Origin: Xiphophorus maculatus
Lineage: Eukaryota; Chordata; Actinopteri; Cyprinodontiformes; Poeciliidae
Assembly: GCF_002775205.1 (NCBI RefSeq)
Contig: NC_036462.1
Location: forward strand, 31,475,084 to 31,539,083
Length of the DNA: 64,000 bases
Direction: 5' to 3'
Made by a program: the position numbers and the translations under genes. Positions 37,334-51,714 of this stretch are shown piece after piece. Under the pieces are notes generated by a model, which saw only the letters and a list, made by a program, of their open reading frames with translations, was not told the DNA's origin and made no database searches. Position 1 is the stretch's first letter, and the number at the start of each line of letters is the position of its first letter.

Positions 37334-40300
37334 ATGTCGACCGTGTTTTCTCAGCCCCATTTCATTTTCGGCCTCCGGAAAGGCGTGAAGAACAACTTGT
37401 GTTTTGTTGACGAGCAAACGGTGGTTTTCCCCAGCGGGAACAGCTGTGTGATCCACAACACCGTCCAAAGATGGCAGCGCTTCATTCCAGGTACTGTAGG
37501 ACCGGGGGGGGGGGGGGGGGGGGGGGGGGTTCTTAATGTGTTTTAATATGTAGAGCACAGGTGTCAAAGTCCAGTCCTCAAGGGCCGGTCTCCTGCAGTT
37601 TTTAGATGTGCCACAGATACAAAACACTGGAATGAAATGGCTTAATGACTTCCTCCTTGTGTAGATCAGTTCTCAGAGCCTTAATGACCTAATTATTCTA
37701 TTCAGGTGTGGTGCAGCAGAGGCACATCTAAAAGTTGCAGGACTGCGGGCCTTGAGGACTGGAGTTTGAGACCCCTGATGTAGAGCATCATTTCACCACG
37801 CTGTCAGCAGACATATGTGATCGAACACAATGACATTTCTATTTATTTTATTCTATTCTATTTAATATTTATTCTATTTATTCCATTATATAGCCTGAGT
37901 AAAATTTTTGTATTTTAATGGGGGGGGGGAGACGACAATCCAGGCCAATCTGATCAAATCGAAAAATAATTAGTCCTCAATATAAATAATTCACCTAATC
38001 TCCGCCATTGGATCGCCACAACACCTGTACTTTCTTCCTTTTTCACAGCACATTTATGGCAGTGAAAAATGAAAGCCTAATAGTATGTTTATGAGACAGA
38101 TTAAATGTTACCACTACGCATGGCTGTTGGTATGCAGAGTTGGGAAGTAACTATAGTTACTTACATTTACTTGAGTAACTTTTTTTTGCTTTCGCTAGAG
38201 TAATTTTGTTATGACGTATCGCTACGCTTACTTGAGTAAAATGTTTGGATTCTGTACTCACTAAATGAAGAACAAACAAAAACTATGCCAGACACACACC
38301 TGCAGTTTTTTGTTAAAGTTTAAAAGTTTTTTTATTTAAATAAACAGCTTTGGGGAGAAAAAAAAAGTCAGTTGCCTTCTTTTTTGTTACTTCTGTGAAT
38401 TATTGTCATTTTGGTCATTAAAATAGCTAAATTTCCATGTAAGTTTATATTTTGGTCTGTCTGATGATGTAACTTTTTAATATTAACTGATAGTCGGATC
38501 AGTGACTCAGATCCGATTATCAAAATACGTTTTTACTCTTACCTGAGTAATTTGTTGGACGGCTACTTTGTACTTTTATTTTTACATGTAAAAGTATGTT
38601 AAAGTATTGCTAATCTTACTAGAGTTCTTTGGTCCTCTGCCCACCTCCGGTAAGATGTTGGCAGTGTAAATAGAGACAGCTGTCGGCTCTAACCTGTGTG
38701 TGTGTGTGGGTGTGTGTGTGTCTGTGAGGCCACAGGTTTCTCTTCTCTCTTGTATTTCTCTTGTATTTGAATAGGAAACGTATAATTCAGGAATTTTGAT
38801 AATAACAATGTAATAAAATCATACACAACATCAATTAATCCTGGTCAAGGGGTCACGTTGATAACTGACAGTGCTTTGCTTGTCATTGGCTTTGCTAAAG
38901 TGGCCTGGCTTGTAAGCAAGTGGATATACATCAGGTGGATATGTGTGTGTAGTTACACACACGTTACATAAAATCTGTGAACCGTACAGTAAACTCTATG
39001 CTTCACCTGCAATAAATGTTATTTCCTGCTTTCTGTTTTCTGTGTGCCTCTTCAGGTTTAGAGGGAAGCCTTGGCCTACGCGCTTTGGCTCTAAGTCCAA
39101 ACCAGCGCTACTTGGCAGTATCGGAGAAGGCTGAGAAGGCCTCCGTCACCGTGTTTGACCTTCATCAGGAGCACGGCATGAAGAGAAACGTTCTAACTGC
39201 AGGAGATTTTCTAGTTCAAGAGTTCTTGTCCATAGCTTTCTCTCCTGATTCCAAGTACCTTATCGGTCAAAGCGGAGCCCCAGAGTGGTTGTTGATCTTC
39301 TGGAGTTGGGAGAAAAACAAACTCTTGGCAACAGAGAAGACAACCAACTCTAATAATCCCATTTCACAGGTGAGCCAGTCACACCTTCATTCACACATGG
39401 AGTCCTGGGATGCTACGTGCGGCTACTTTTGTTTTGGTTTTTTTTGTCTCGCCAGATCAGCTTCAGTCCTCATAACAACATGCAGGTCTGTGTGAGTGGC
39501 AACGGCATATTCAAGCTGTTTCGGTACTCAGAAGGCAACCTGAAACAGAACAGCATCGCAAAGGTGGAGTCAATCAACATCCTGTGCCACACCTGGTTGT
39601 CAGAAGACCGAGTCATAGCGGGGACAGACACAGGAAGGCTGCTGGTGTCTCAGTCTGGGGACGTGAGGAGGGAGATCAAGATGTGCTCTGAAGCTGCGCA
39701 GGGCCACAATGAGAGGTCAGATTGGAAAATTGAATTATACTTTACACTTTGTGATGTGGAATTTTCGCTTAAGTGAGATGAATAAAGTTTAGGTTGTAAA
39801 CATTTTCAGGAAAAAAATGTTTCTTTTTTTTTACCCTTTATGTTTCTTTTATTCCCTCTTTGATATCTGTGGTAGCTAGCGCTCGCTAGCACTAAAGTTA
39901 TCTGGGCCTATTTTCCCAAGTTCTCCGCTCGGCAATCGGTGTAGGTAAAAATATTGATTCATCAATGCTTCACAGTTCATTTTTCCAATAAAATATCAAT
40001 TCAGAAAAGCCTGCGAACCGATTAGACGTCCTGTCTCGCCATGAGCAGCACTGTCACAACACTGTGGCATATAAAACAGTTCTTCATCTTGAGTTTTTCT
40101 GTGGCTGGCAAACAACTATGGGTGGGGATTAATCTGTACATATTAATGACCTAAATCAGCCGATCACAAACAAAATCAGCTGTTAAACACACAGACGTTT
40201 TCCCCCAAAACACACTAAGCAATAAGACCATGAAATCAGTCATGCAGAAATCCGTACAACACCAGTGTCTCTGAAATGAAACCCTCTGTGATCTGACTTT

Positions 40301-43300
40301 GTCAATTTTTTATCGCTGTGGAGAAAATGATTTGACTTGTACTCTTTCACTACACAGGATTACTGTGCGCTGTTCCTAACTTAGTAGTTTGGCATCATTT
40401 GCGATCAGCGCCACATTCTAACTTGTTTTTTTTCCCAAAACTTTTTGTTAGTTTGTTTCTTTTTAAGGAATGTTTTGGTGCTAATGAACTTTATTTGGCA
40501 GTAGAGAGAAGGTGTGAAAGATGTGTGGCACCAGAACCGAGGACGGGACCCGAACTACTTACTGTTTTACTGACATTCACGATGAGATGATTATGCTTTA
40601 AGATGTGTCATGACAAACATAACTTGTATGACAGTTTTCAGTCTTTTCAGATTCGTTGGCAAATAATCCCTTTGGATTACATGAATGGTTTCCAAGGTAT
40701 CCTTAAAGAAACCGACATTGTTTCTTTCCAACTATTTGGAAGATGGCATTCCTCCTCATCGTTATTAGCAATCGGTTTATTGTGTTTTTATTTTAGATAT
40801 TTAAACAAGCTGCATATTTTTCTGGTTTTAGCCAGAAACTCTTGCCATTGAATCTGTTATTTCTCTAAAATGTATTCTTAGAGACCGCACACAACTTGCC
40901 CGTAATGCTCTCGCTTCACTGCACAGGAACCTGGAAGTGAGACGAATCAAAGCGGGGAATGTGACGAAAGGCGTGGCCAAGTGTGGCATCACTGCCATCC
41001 TGTCCTACTCCAAGGGTTTTGTGTGCTCCACCGGTCCGGGCACAGTCTCTCTGTTTGAAAAGATAGAGGACAACGTCTATAGAAAAAGCAGAGAGATACA
41101 GGTAAATGTTCCAGTTGTGAATTTTAATATAACTGACAGCCAGAGGTGGGCAGAGTACCCAAAAATTATAATCAACTTAGAGTCACACTACATCAACATA
41201 TTAGTAAAAAGTAGCCGTCCAAGAATTTATTCAAGTAAGAGTAAAAAAAGTATTTGGTAAAAAAGTCTATGCAGGTACTGAGTAACTGATCAAAAGGTCA
41301 ATCATTTTATATTTAAAAATTGCATTCTCAGACGAACCAAAATAGGAAGTTATGTGGAAACTTTGGTGTTTTAAGGTCCAAAATGGCAACAATTCATATC
41401 AGTACCAAAAATAACAATCAGGCAAAAGAAAATGTTTCCAAATCAGTTTCTTTCAACAAAAAACTTATGAAACTTTAAGAGAAACAGCAGCTGTGTGTCT
41501 GTGTCTGGTGAATTTTTGGTTAAAACATGTTTGTTCTTCATTCAGTGGGTCGAGAATCCAGAAATTTTACTCAAGTAAGAGCAGAGATACTTCATAATAA
41601 AACCACTTAAGCAAAAGTGAAAAGTACAGGGTAGTAAAAACACATTTTTTTTCTAAAAAGTTACTCAAGTAACTGAGTAACAGAGTGAATGTAGCTAGGA
41701 CTATGTACATAGGGTAATATTCATTAGGTCTATGGATATTGCATTTTTATGAGTTTTTTTGTTTTGTGCCAGATTCTCCCAGCTCCAGCCAGCAGTGACT
41801 CAGCTCCAGCCCGGTGTCAGGAGATAGACACCATGTGCATGAGTCCTGCAGAGGAGACGCTGGCTGTCAGCACAGACCGAGGCCAACTGTACAGCATTAA
41901 TCTTTCATCTGCTGAAATGAAGCGGGTGCTGCTATTAGCACAGCCTAACAGATTAACAGTTCATACTTTGCAGCTTCATGACTTCGACCTGCTTTTGTGT
42001 GGAGCAAGTCCTCCAGTTCAAAAGTCCAGTTTTGCAAAAGCTTAGATGTCTTACTCTTTTTTTTTTTTTTTTTACTTATTTAAGGTGTCGATTTAAACAT
42101 TTTTGAAGTTGATGTAAGCTGTGCTCTGTCCATCAGGAGGAACAACTACCTTTTGACTTTTTGTCCCAGCCCTTCCACTCTGCCTCCATTACTGGTTTGT
42201 CCATCTGCATCCGTAAGCCCTTCATGGCCACCAGCTCTTTAGATTGCTCCGTACGGATCTGGAATTACGAGACGAAGTAGGACTTCCTGCATGTTCCTTG
42301 TTTCCTTTTCTTCTTGTGACCTCATTGTTTCAGGCAGGTTCGGAATGGCAGCTAATTCCTGCAGTTCATGGTAAAATAAAAACAAAAGTGAATAAACCTA
42401 GTGGGGGTTTATAAAATTGTTCACATTCTTTAAGCTTTTCTACATTTTGTTGTTTTCCAATCACAAATTTTATGCATTTTACTGTATTATTACTATGCAA
42501 CAGTACAAATCAGTTTCTTCTGTTTATTAATTGATATAATATGAAAAACATGGTGCACAGTGAAGTGGCTAAAATGATAAATTAGTTTATCATTTATATA
42601 TCTACAATATTTAGTACTATTGTTCTATAATAATACATTTTAGTTGAATATTAAAGTGGCATTAAAGAATATGAAGGAGACGCCGATGTTCCCAAACACT
42701 GAGCACAGAATATATGCATAAACAACTTGTATCAAAATCATTTATTAACATTTTCTTACAATTTAACATTAACTTGCAGTCAGAATACTGAGCCTCTTAG
42801 CTAAACAATGTGCAAAAAATAAAACAAACTGGCAAAAGGTTCAACCAACTTAATGAATGACAATAAAGCAAAAGGAATACTGATGAATACTGGGGGGAAA
42901 AATAGAACTGCAAATAAAAAATTTAAATTGAAAAGAAAGTTAAAAACAGCTTTTCAAATTAAAAATTTGGGGTCAAAAGTTTGAATCTGAAAATCAGTTT
43001 TGAAATTTGTTTTCAGTTTCAAAACTTTTTCTTTGAGTTTCAATTTTTTTCCCCTTTGAACAAACTTGACCCCAATGTAGCTCCATACATGTCATTTGAA
43101 TCAGTGATGTTAGCTAAATCCCCAGCGCTACAATACACACTGGGAGATGTAGTCCTCTTTTTTCCAGGTAGCTGTGGTCACATTATATTACTTCAGACCG
43201 TAAGCCACACTTATTAATGTTTAGCAACAGTTGACATAAAAAGCAAGTAAGCAGTCTTTCCTATGAAAACACACCACAGATGTGACTATTTATTTAATAG

Positions 43301-45502
43301 AGATGAAGCCGACAGGGAAATGTTTGTAAAAAATAAAAACAAAAAAATTAAAGTTCACCCTAAACTTTAGTTTTTTAGATGACGGTCCACACATAATGTC
43401 TTTTTTTCTCCAAAAGAGAGTTGGAGTTGTACAAAGAGTTCCGAGAGGAGGCGTTCAGCGTGGCTCTTCACCCCACGGGCCTCTTTGTGCTGGTGGGCTT
43501 TTCAGACAAACTCCGGCTGATGAACCTGTTTATCGACGACATCCGTACCTTTAAAGACTTTGCGCTGCCCGGCTGCAGAGAGGTGATTGTACTCGCTCTG
43601 AAACCTGTGGCTTCCCACACACATCCTGTTTCAACCTGCTTCCTCCTCATCCTTCCAGTGTGCCTTCAGCCACGGTGGCCACATGTTTGCGGCCGTCGAC
43701 AGAAGCGTTATTCACATCTACTCTTTCACCTCGTTTGAGAACATTCTCAATCTAAACGGCCACTTTGGGAAGGTGAGTTGATGCCGATGAACAGACCGTC
43801 GGATCTAAAGCCAAAAGGTGGGATTGATCCACCTTTGTGTGGTGCAAAGGTTCAAGTTCTTGAGCAAATGTTCAAGTACTACCAAGTTTTTTCTCGCTGA
43901 TCAGGTGCGGACCGTTGAGTGGAGCTTCGACGACAGCCGGTTGGTGTCTTGTGGGGCAGACGGCGCCGTGTACGAGTGGAACACCCACACCGGGAAGCTG
44001 GAGTGTGAGACTGTGCTCAAGGCCTGCAGCTACTTCGGCGCGGCTTTCTCCTGGGACTACAAGACCGTCCTGGCTGTAGGAACGGACCTCATCCTGAGGG
44101 AGATACAGGACTGCCAGGCCAGGAGAACGGCTACAGCAAGATTTCTTTTATGCAAACGTTGGAGAGTGTGAAATAAAAGTGATTTGACATTGGAAATTGA
44201 CTCCACAGGTGCTGAGGGAGGTTCCCGCTGATGCGGTGGCTCACACCGCTCTTGCCGTGTCTCAGTCCGGTAGGGTCGTCTTCACCGGTACCGCCCGCGG
44301 AACCGTTAGAGCCGTTACATACCCCTTACCTGATCAGAAGGAGTGGATCACACAGCAGGCTCACTGCGGCCCCGTCACCAGGGTGAGTCCAAACACACCC
44401 TGAGAGAAGTTGCCCTCCCCCCTCCACCTTCTTTGAATCAGACACAATTGGTGTCTGACAAACACCAATGAAGCGTTTGCTGCACAAACGTTTGTGCAGC
44501 AAACATTTTCATTTGTGCCGCTACCGTTTTAAAGATATTAAGAGATGTTTCCAGAGGTAAAAACTAGTTTAACAACAAATTTAATGTAAAAAAAACTAGA
44601 TTTTAATGCCAATTAGTTAAAAGTATACATTTTTAAAGAGAAATAATTGCCCATTTCATCCATCATGTAATGTGTTACTAATGCTGCCGACGAATGTCCG
44701 CAGATGGTGATAACCTACGACGATCAGTTCCTGCTGACGGCGTCCGAAGATGGCTGCCTGTTGATATCCAAAATTGTTGACCAAAAGGGTCGAAGTCTGA
44801 GGAGCAACAGGCAGATTGTCCACACCGAAGAGATTCTTGTTACAAAGGCGGACCTGGAGGAAAGGGTCTGTTGGGAAGTTGGACCTCTAATATGCACTTC
44901 TTGCAACCGTGAACTAGCGTCTAGCATTATTCTAACTGGATATGGCCACGTTTTTGGCCAAATATTTGTGGAGTTTACTTTAATTGGTTGATTTCTTGGC
45001 ACCGACCCGGCTTTTAAATCTAGTACTTGTGCTTAAAGTCGGATCCATCCCCGAAGCTCAATATTAGCCTCTTCCCAAACCAGTTTAGATGTGTGTTTGG
45101 AGTTCAAACTGGTACATGGTTCATCATTCTAGAAAACTGAAAGTATTGGCTAAAATGTTCCAAGTACTGCCAAACATCCAAAACCCTAAAAACCTAATAT
45201 CTCTAGATGGGAAACAAAACATCCTGAGTCTTAGGAGAGCAGACGATGATAAAAAATGTTGATTGAGATGCAGCTGAAATATTTTGTAAAATTTCTTGTG
45301 TGTGTTTCAGGCTCACAACATGTTGGAGCTGAAGATGCATCTGGAGGAGCTGCACATGGAGAAAGAGTACCAACTCCGCCTGCAAGACATGAACTACAAA
45401 GAGGAGCTCCAACAAATGTCAAACAAGTTCACGGAGGAAATCAAGTCTCTGAAAACAACACAGCAGGTCTGCTGCTGTCGGTCAGACATGTGTGCATATA
45501 CA

Positions 45503-45542
<40 letters not shown>

Positions 45543-46520
45543 ATTCCCTTCTCACCCACCGTGGGTGGTTCTTATCCTCTGAGCTCGGGTCCTCTACCAG
45601 AGGCCTGGGAGCTTGAGGGTTCTGCGCAGTATCTTGGCTGTGCCAAGGACTGCACATTTCTGGACTGAGATGTCTGATGTTGTTCCTGGGATCTGTTGTA
45701 GCCATTGGTCCAGTTTGGGGGTGACTGCCCCGAGGGCCCCGATGACCACAGGCACCACTGTGGTCTTCACCTTCCAGGCCCTCTCCAGTTCCTCCCTGAG
45801 GCCCTGGTATTTCTCTAGTTTCTCGTGCTCCTTTTTCCTGATGTTGCAGTCGCTTGGTATTGCTACATCTATCACAACGGCTTTCCTCTGTTGTTTATCC
45901 ACTACGACAATGTCTGGTTGGTTCGCCATTACCATTTTGTCTGTCTGGATCTGGAAGTCCCACAGGATCTTAGCTCTGGCGTTCTCCGCCACCTTTGGGG
46001 GTGTTTCCCACTTTGATCCCGGGGTTTCCAGTCCATATTCTGCACAGATGTTTCTGTACACTATGCCTGCAACTTGGTTATGTCGTTCCATGTACGCTTT
46101 CCCTGCCAGTATCTTGCACCCTGCTGTTATGTGCTGGACTGTCTCAGGGGCCTCCTTGCACAACCTACACCTTGGGTCTTGTCTGGTGTGGTATATCTGG
46201 GCCTCTATTGCTCTGGTGTTTAGGGCCTGTTCCTGGGCGGCCAGGATGAGGGCCTCTGTGCTGTCCTTGAGTCCAGCTTTTTCCAGCCATTGGTAGGATT
46301 TACTGATATCAGCCACTTGGGTTATTTGCTGGTGGTACATCCCATGTAGGGGCTTGTCCTGCCATGATGGCATCTCTGGCACCTCAACCTCCGTTCCCTG
46401 TTGTCTGAGATATTCACTGAGCACATTGTCTGTTGAGGCTTTGTCCCTGATGTATTTATGGATCTTAGTTGTTTCGTCCTGGACTGTGGTTCTCACACTC
46501 ACTAGTCCTCTGCCTCCTTC

Positions 46521-46610
<90 letters not shown>

Positions 46611-49600
46611 CTCTTGATCATAGCAAGGAAGCTTAATTTCAGACTGTTTTGCTTACAGCAGCACATAATGTCAAGCAACTAAATTTCATTTGTAGAGCTT
46701 TTGGTGTTGGGTGTAACATTAGTTACTATAGAGAGTAGCAGTGCACCGATTGCAGTTCTCTAGCTGATCCCTGATTACCGATCTTTAAAAAGCCTGACCT
46801 GCCGATTCCGATTTTGGCCGATACCATTTTTTTTTGTCTGAAATGTTGCTAAATATAAAAAGAAAGTTGCTGAGTTGGCAACAGTGGAGTGACTGTTGTT
46901 AAGTGCAAACGTGCAGACATGACCTGGTGGGCGGGGCCACCAGTACAAACCTCTCAGGGGAGAGCAGAAAAGGACAGCGGTTAATTTTTAGACCTTTGCT
47001 GAGGTGGATAAGATCGGCTTCACATGCAAGTATCGGCCGATCACCGATCTCCCAAAATTAAGGAAATGTATACTGATAAAGAGGCTGGCCTATAAATCGG
47101 TTAATACTTGTTAGACAGATGGATAATCTATCATAGATTCTGTTATAGTCAGGTGAAGCTCAGATTAGATGAAGTCCTCCCACAAAATGTCAACTGTATT
47201 TATGTCTGCACCATAACTAAATTGTTGGAGGAGCTGCACTTTGCCACTCTAGCAGATCTAAACCAAAGTCTCAAGTCTTAAGATTTCTCCCAGGGCTGCT
47301 CTGAATTCAGCCCTGTCAAACTTCCTGTGAACAGAGTCCCTTCTGAACAAAAATGGGACTATAGAAAAGCAAAACAGATACCCAGTCTGTTTACAATTAT
47401 GTTGTATTTGGTGTTGCTTTGCCTAGTAAAATGCCTTTGAGTTTTCTGGTGAAAAGTGTGAAAACGCTCAAGAGGCATGAGCACTTTTGCAAGTTCATAA
47501 TGGTAAAAACATTCAATGAAAAGCATCCAACATCATCTCTGACTGTGGTAAAAAGAAATACTAGGATATCGCGATAAGTAGATTCCAAAAATCCTTGTGA
47601 TTCAAAAGAATACTTCTCTGAAACTCTTACATTCGTAGATCCTGAGCACGGAAATAGAGCAGTGTGAACATGAGACCCAGCTGAATTCTGCAGAAGTTGA
47701 AGTGAAACACTGCAAAGACTTGAAGGATCTAGGTAGGACATCATCACTTCCTATCCGATGCATTCTTTATGAGCTCAAAGGGAAGTTTATGAATGTTTTT
47801 AATCCCACACAGACCAATTCTACACCTCCAAGCTGACTGTGGAGCACGAAAAGTACAAAGACCTTCTCCAGAAGCACAAAGAAATGCAGGAGGAGTACGA
47901 GACGCGGTTGATTCATGCACATGGGGATCGGACCCAGAATCTGGCCGAGGTCACGCAGATGTACGAGGCCAAGCTGCAAGCGAAGACTCAACAAATGAAT
48001 AAGGTCCTAAAGAATGAGGAGGAAAGCGACAGAAGTCCGGGACCGCTCGCGTCGTCGAGACACCTCTGAATTCTCGCTGATTTCATTTCATTTACAGTGT
48101 CAGAAGGAGGCTGAGCTAAGGATCCGAGAGTATGAAGAAACCATAAGGCAGACAGCAGAGCAAGAGCAGCAAAAGATCCACACCATGAAAGACAAGTACG
48201 AGAAGCAACTCCAGTCAGAGAAAGAGGCCGTCACCAAGCTGAAGGGAAACAGTGGCACTATGACACAAAAGGTGACCAAAGATTTTCAAGCTATCTTTAA
48301 ATTTTGTTTACTTTTGTTAGTGTCAGTTAGCCGGAAAGATTACAGCGTCTTTTTAATGGCGGTCACGCAGGTCCACAATCTCCAGAAGCAGATCGATGAC
48401 CACTTGAGTGACATAACCTCCCTGAAGAAGGAGCGCCACACTCTGATGGGGTTTATCCGCACTCTGGAGACCGATATTTGTGTTCTGAAGAAACAGGTTT
48501 CCAAATATAAAAAGATCTGCCAGGAAAAGGTGACTGAGGAGCAGCGTCCCGCCGTGCTTTTCGTTTCACATTAGAAGTTTAGTTTTGTGCACCAAAAATG
48601 GGGAACTGACTGCAGTGGGAACACAGAGTAAACAGTCCACCTCTGCCCGTTCTCACGCAGGACAAAATCATATCCAGCCTACATATTATAAACCAGGATC
48701 TGCAGAAGTTGAAGATCATCTTGGAATTCAAGCTGAAGGACATGAAGAAGCAGATCAAGCCACAGCAGGTCGACATAAACGAGAAAGCAGAAAGGATACA
48801 AAAGGTAAGTGAGAGGCCTTGGAAAATTCTAGGTTGGCTCCAGGCAGAGGGAGTTGGAGTTTCATCCTGAATTTGTTCTTTTTATTTGTTAGAACTGAGT
48901 CTTCTTTCTGGTAAAGCCATTTAGTTTTGGAAGTAGTTAACGGCAACGTGATTAAAGTAACCCTCGGCATGTTCTGCCATTTTGTTTTGCCTGCATGCAT
49001 CTACAAAAGACACGCTGCTGTTTTAACTCATTGATTTTAGCTGACTTCAAAAAAAAAGACACACAATAGATTTAAGGGTTGATTTTTTTGTCTTCATTTG
49101 TCTGTTTCAAGTTTTTGTGTGTGTGTGTTAGTTTGCAAAAAAAAAAAAACAGGGGAACTACTCATTTCTAACTAGCTGAACACTTTGCAATCCTGGGTTT
49201 TGTTGTTTGGTATTGATAACATTGAAACCTCCACACTCTTTGTAGAGTGGCCATAATTGCCGTGTGTTATTGCAGTCCAAACGTTTGCCTGATGTCATTT
49301 ATTGAGATGCTGTCCATAAAATGATGTGATCAAAATCAGGTGTGCAGTATGAGGGGCCGTTTAGGACAAAATTTACGTTTTGTCTCTCACACACTACCAA
49401 AAAGTCTCGCATACTCCAAAAAAGTAGCCACGCACACTCCAAAAAATTACGTTTTGTCTCTCACACACTACCAAAAAGTCTCGCATACTCCAAAAAAGTA
49501 GCCACGCACACTCCAAAAAATTACGTTTTGTCTCTCACACACTACCAAAAAGTCTCGCATACTCCAAAAAAGTAGCCACGCACACTCCAAAAAATTACGT

Positions 49601-51674
49601 TTTGTCTCTCACACACTACCAAAAACTCTCGCATACTCCAAAAAAATAGCCTCGCACACTCCAAAAAATTACGTTTTGTCCCTCACACACTACCAAAAAC
49701 TCACGCATACTCAAAAAAATAGCCTCGCATACTCAAAAAATTACGTTTTGTCCCTCACACACTACCAAAAACTCTCGCATACTCAAAAAAATTACATTTT
49801 GTCTCTCACACACTACCAAAAACTCACGCATACTCACAAAAATAGCCACGCACACTCAAAAATTACTCACGCACATTCAAAAAATACTCAAATTGCGTAT
49901 ACACACACTACTAAAATGTCACACACACACACACAAACGTTAACTTTCTCGCTCACATACACTACTACCAGCTCGCTCACATACACTACTATCAGCTCGC
50001 TCACATACACTACTATCAGCTCGCTCACATACACTACTATCAGCTCGCTCACATACACACAAACGTTAACTTTCTCGCTCGCATACACTACTACCAGCTC
50101 GCTCACATACACTACTACCAGCTCGCTCACATACACTACTACCAGCTCGCTCACATACACTACTACCAGCTCGCTCACATACACTACTACCAGCTCGCGC
50201 ACATACACACAAACGTTAATTTTCTCGCTCACATACACTGCTAACAGCTCGCTCACACACACTACTACCAGCTCGCGCACATACACACAAACGTTAACTT
50301 TCTCGCTCACATACACTGCTAACAGCTCGCACACACACAGACGTTTATCTCTCACATACACAAGACTAAAGTTGAACACACACACAGTACTAAGACTCGT
50401 TTTATGTATGTGTGAGCGCGAGACTTTTTATGAATGTGTGAGAGCGAGACTTTTTATGAATGTGTGAGAGCGAAACTCTTTTTGAATGTGTGAGAGTTGT
50501 CACGGAAGAGGCGGGGCATAATTTTTGGATCAAACTGCGCATGCGTAGATCCTAAACTATAAGTTTCGATTGTTGACTCACTGTATGTTCTATTACTTAG
50601 TATATTTGTGCTTTTAAATATATATAGAACGTTTAACTTTCTTGTAGATTAAATGTGCTATAGAAATAAATGAATCTGATTGATTGATTAAAAATAGCAA
50701 AATTGCTGTAGTACAATCTGTCCACTGGGTGCCAGTATTACAGGAATTATTAACCGGCGCCAACTAGTGCCGAAGAAGAAAGAGTTTGCTATACCGAACA
50801 TGGCTAACTCTAATTCGAAACGAGAGAGAATTGGTCAGGCAGCTGCCATTTTAAACACCATTCTATCTTCTCCGGAGGCAACCAGCACTTTGACAGGCGC
50901 ATTAAACGATTCAACGACTGCCCGCAGTGCTACAGTAGATTCAGAACTCTCATCTCTGTTCCGTTCCGGAGCGGTGTTTAAAATGGCAGCTGCCTGACCA
51001 ATTCTCTCTCGTTTCGAATTAGAGTTAGCCATGTTCGGTATAGCAAACTCTTTCTTCTTCGGCACTAGTTGGCGCCGGTTAATAATTCCTGTAATACTGG
51101 CACCCAGTGGACAGATTGTACTACAGCAATTTTGCTATTTTTAATCAATCAATCAGATTCATTTATTTCTATAGCACATTTAATCTACAAGAAAGTTAAA
51201 CGTTCTATATATATTTAAAAGCACAAATATACTAAGTAATAGAACATACAGTGAGTCAACAATCGAAACTTATAGTTTAGGATCTACGCATGCGCAGTTT
51301 GATCCAAAAATTATGCCCCGCCTCTTCCGTGACAACTCTCACACATTCAAAAAGAGTTTCGCTCTCACACATACATAAAACGAGTCTTAGTACTGTGTGT
51401 GTGTTCAACTTTAGTCTTGTGTATGTGAGAGATAAACGTCTGTATGTGAGCGAGAAAGTTAACGTTTGTGTGTGTGTGTGTGACATTTTAGTAGTGTGTG
51501 TATACTAGGGGTTGAACGACTACATATTTTTTAAGGTCGACTACATCATGATAATAGTCGAGTCGATGTCGACTAGTCGCGGTGACGTCATAGTGACGTA
51601 AGCGCAAAAACCCTTCACAACTACTTGGAGGCTTTATTAGCTATTTTCACGGCAAATATTGACACCCCCCCCCC

Positions 51675-51714
<40 letters not shown>

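Noticed and set aside
43818..44171. cfap57 exon 9 read through past 44117 to a stop
   Set aside because: The extra [11 protein letters not shown] residues are not in the family and would truncate the protein before the coiled coil.
49376..49700. Regular repeats that superficially recall a CRISPR array
   Set aside because: Units are directly abutting tandem repeats without unique spacers, in a vertebrate intron.
49676..50467. 263-codon + frame, with an overlapping 165-codon minus frame
   Set aside because: Both are translations of the 24-base and 74-base tandem arrays (endless SLTYTT or VVYVSEL). Open on both strands because of the repeat, not because of coding selection.
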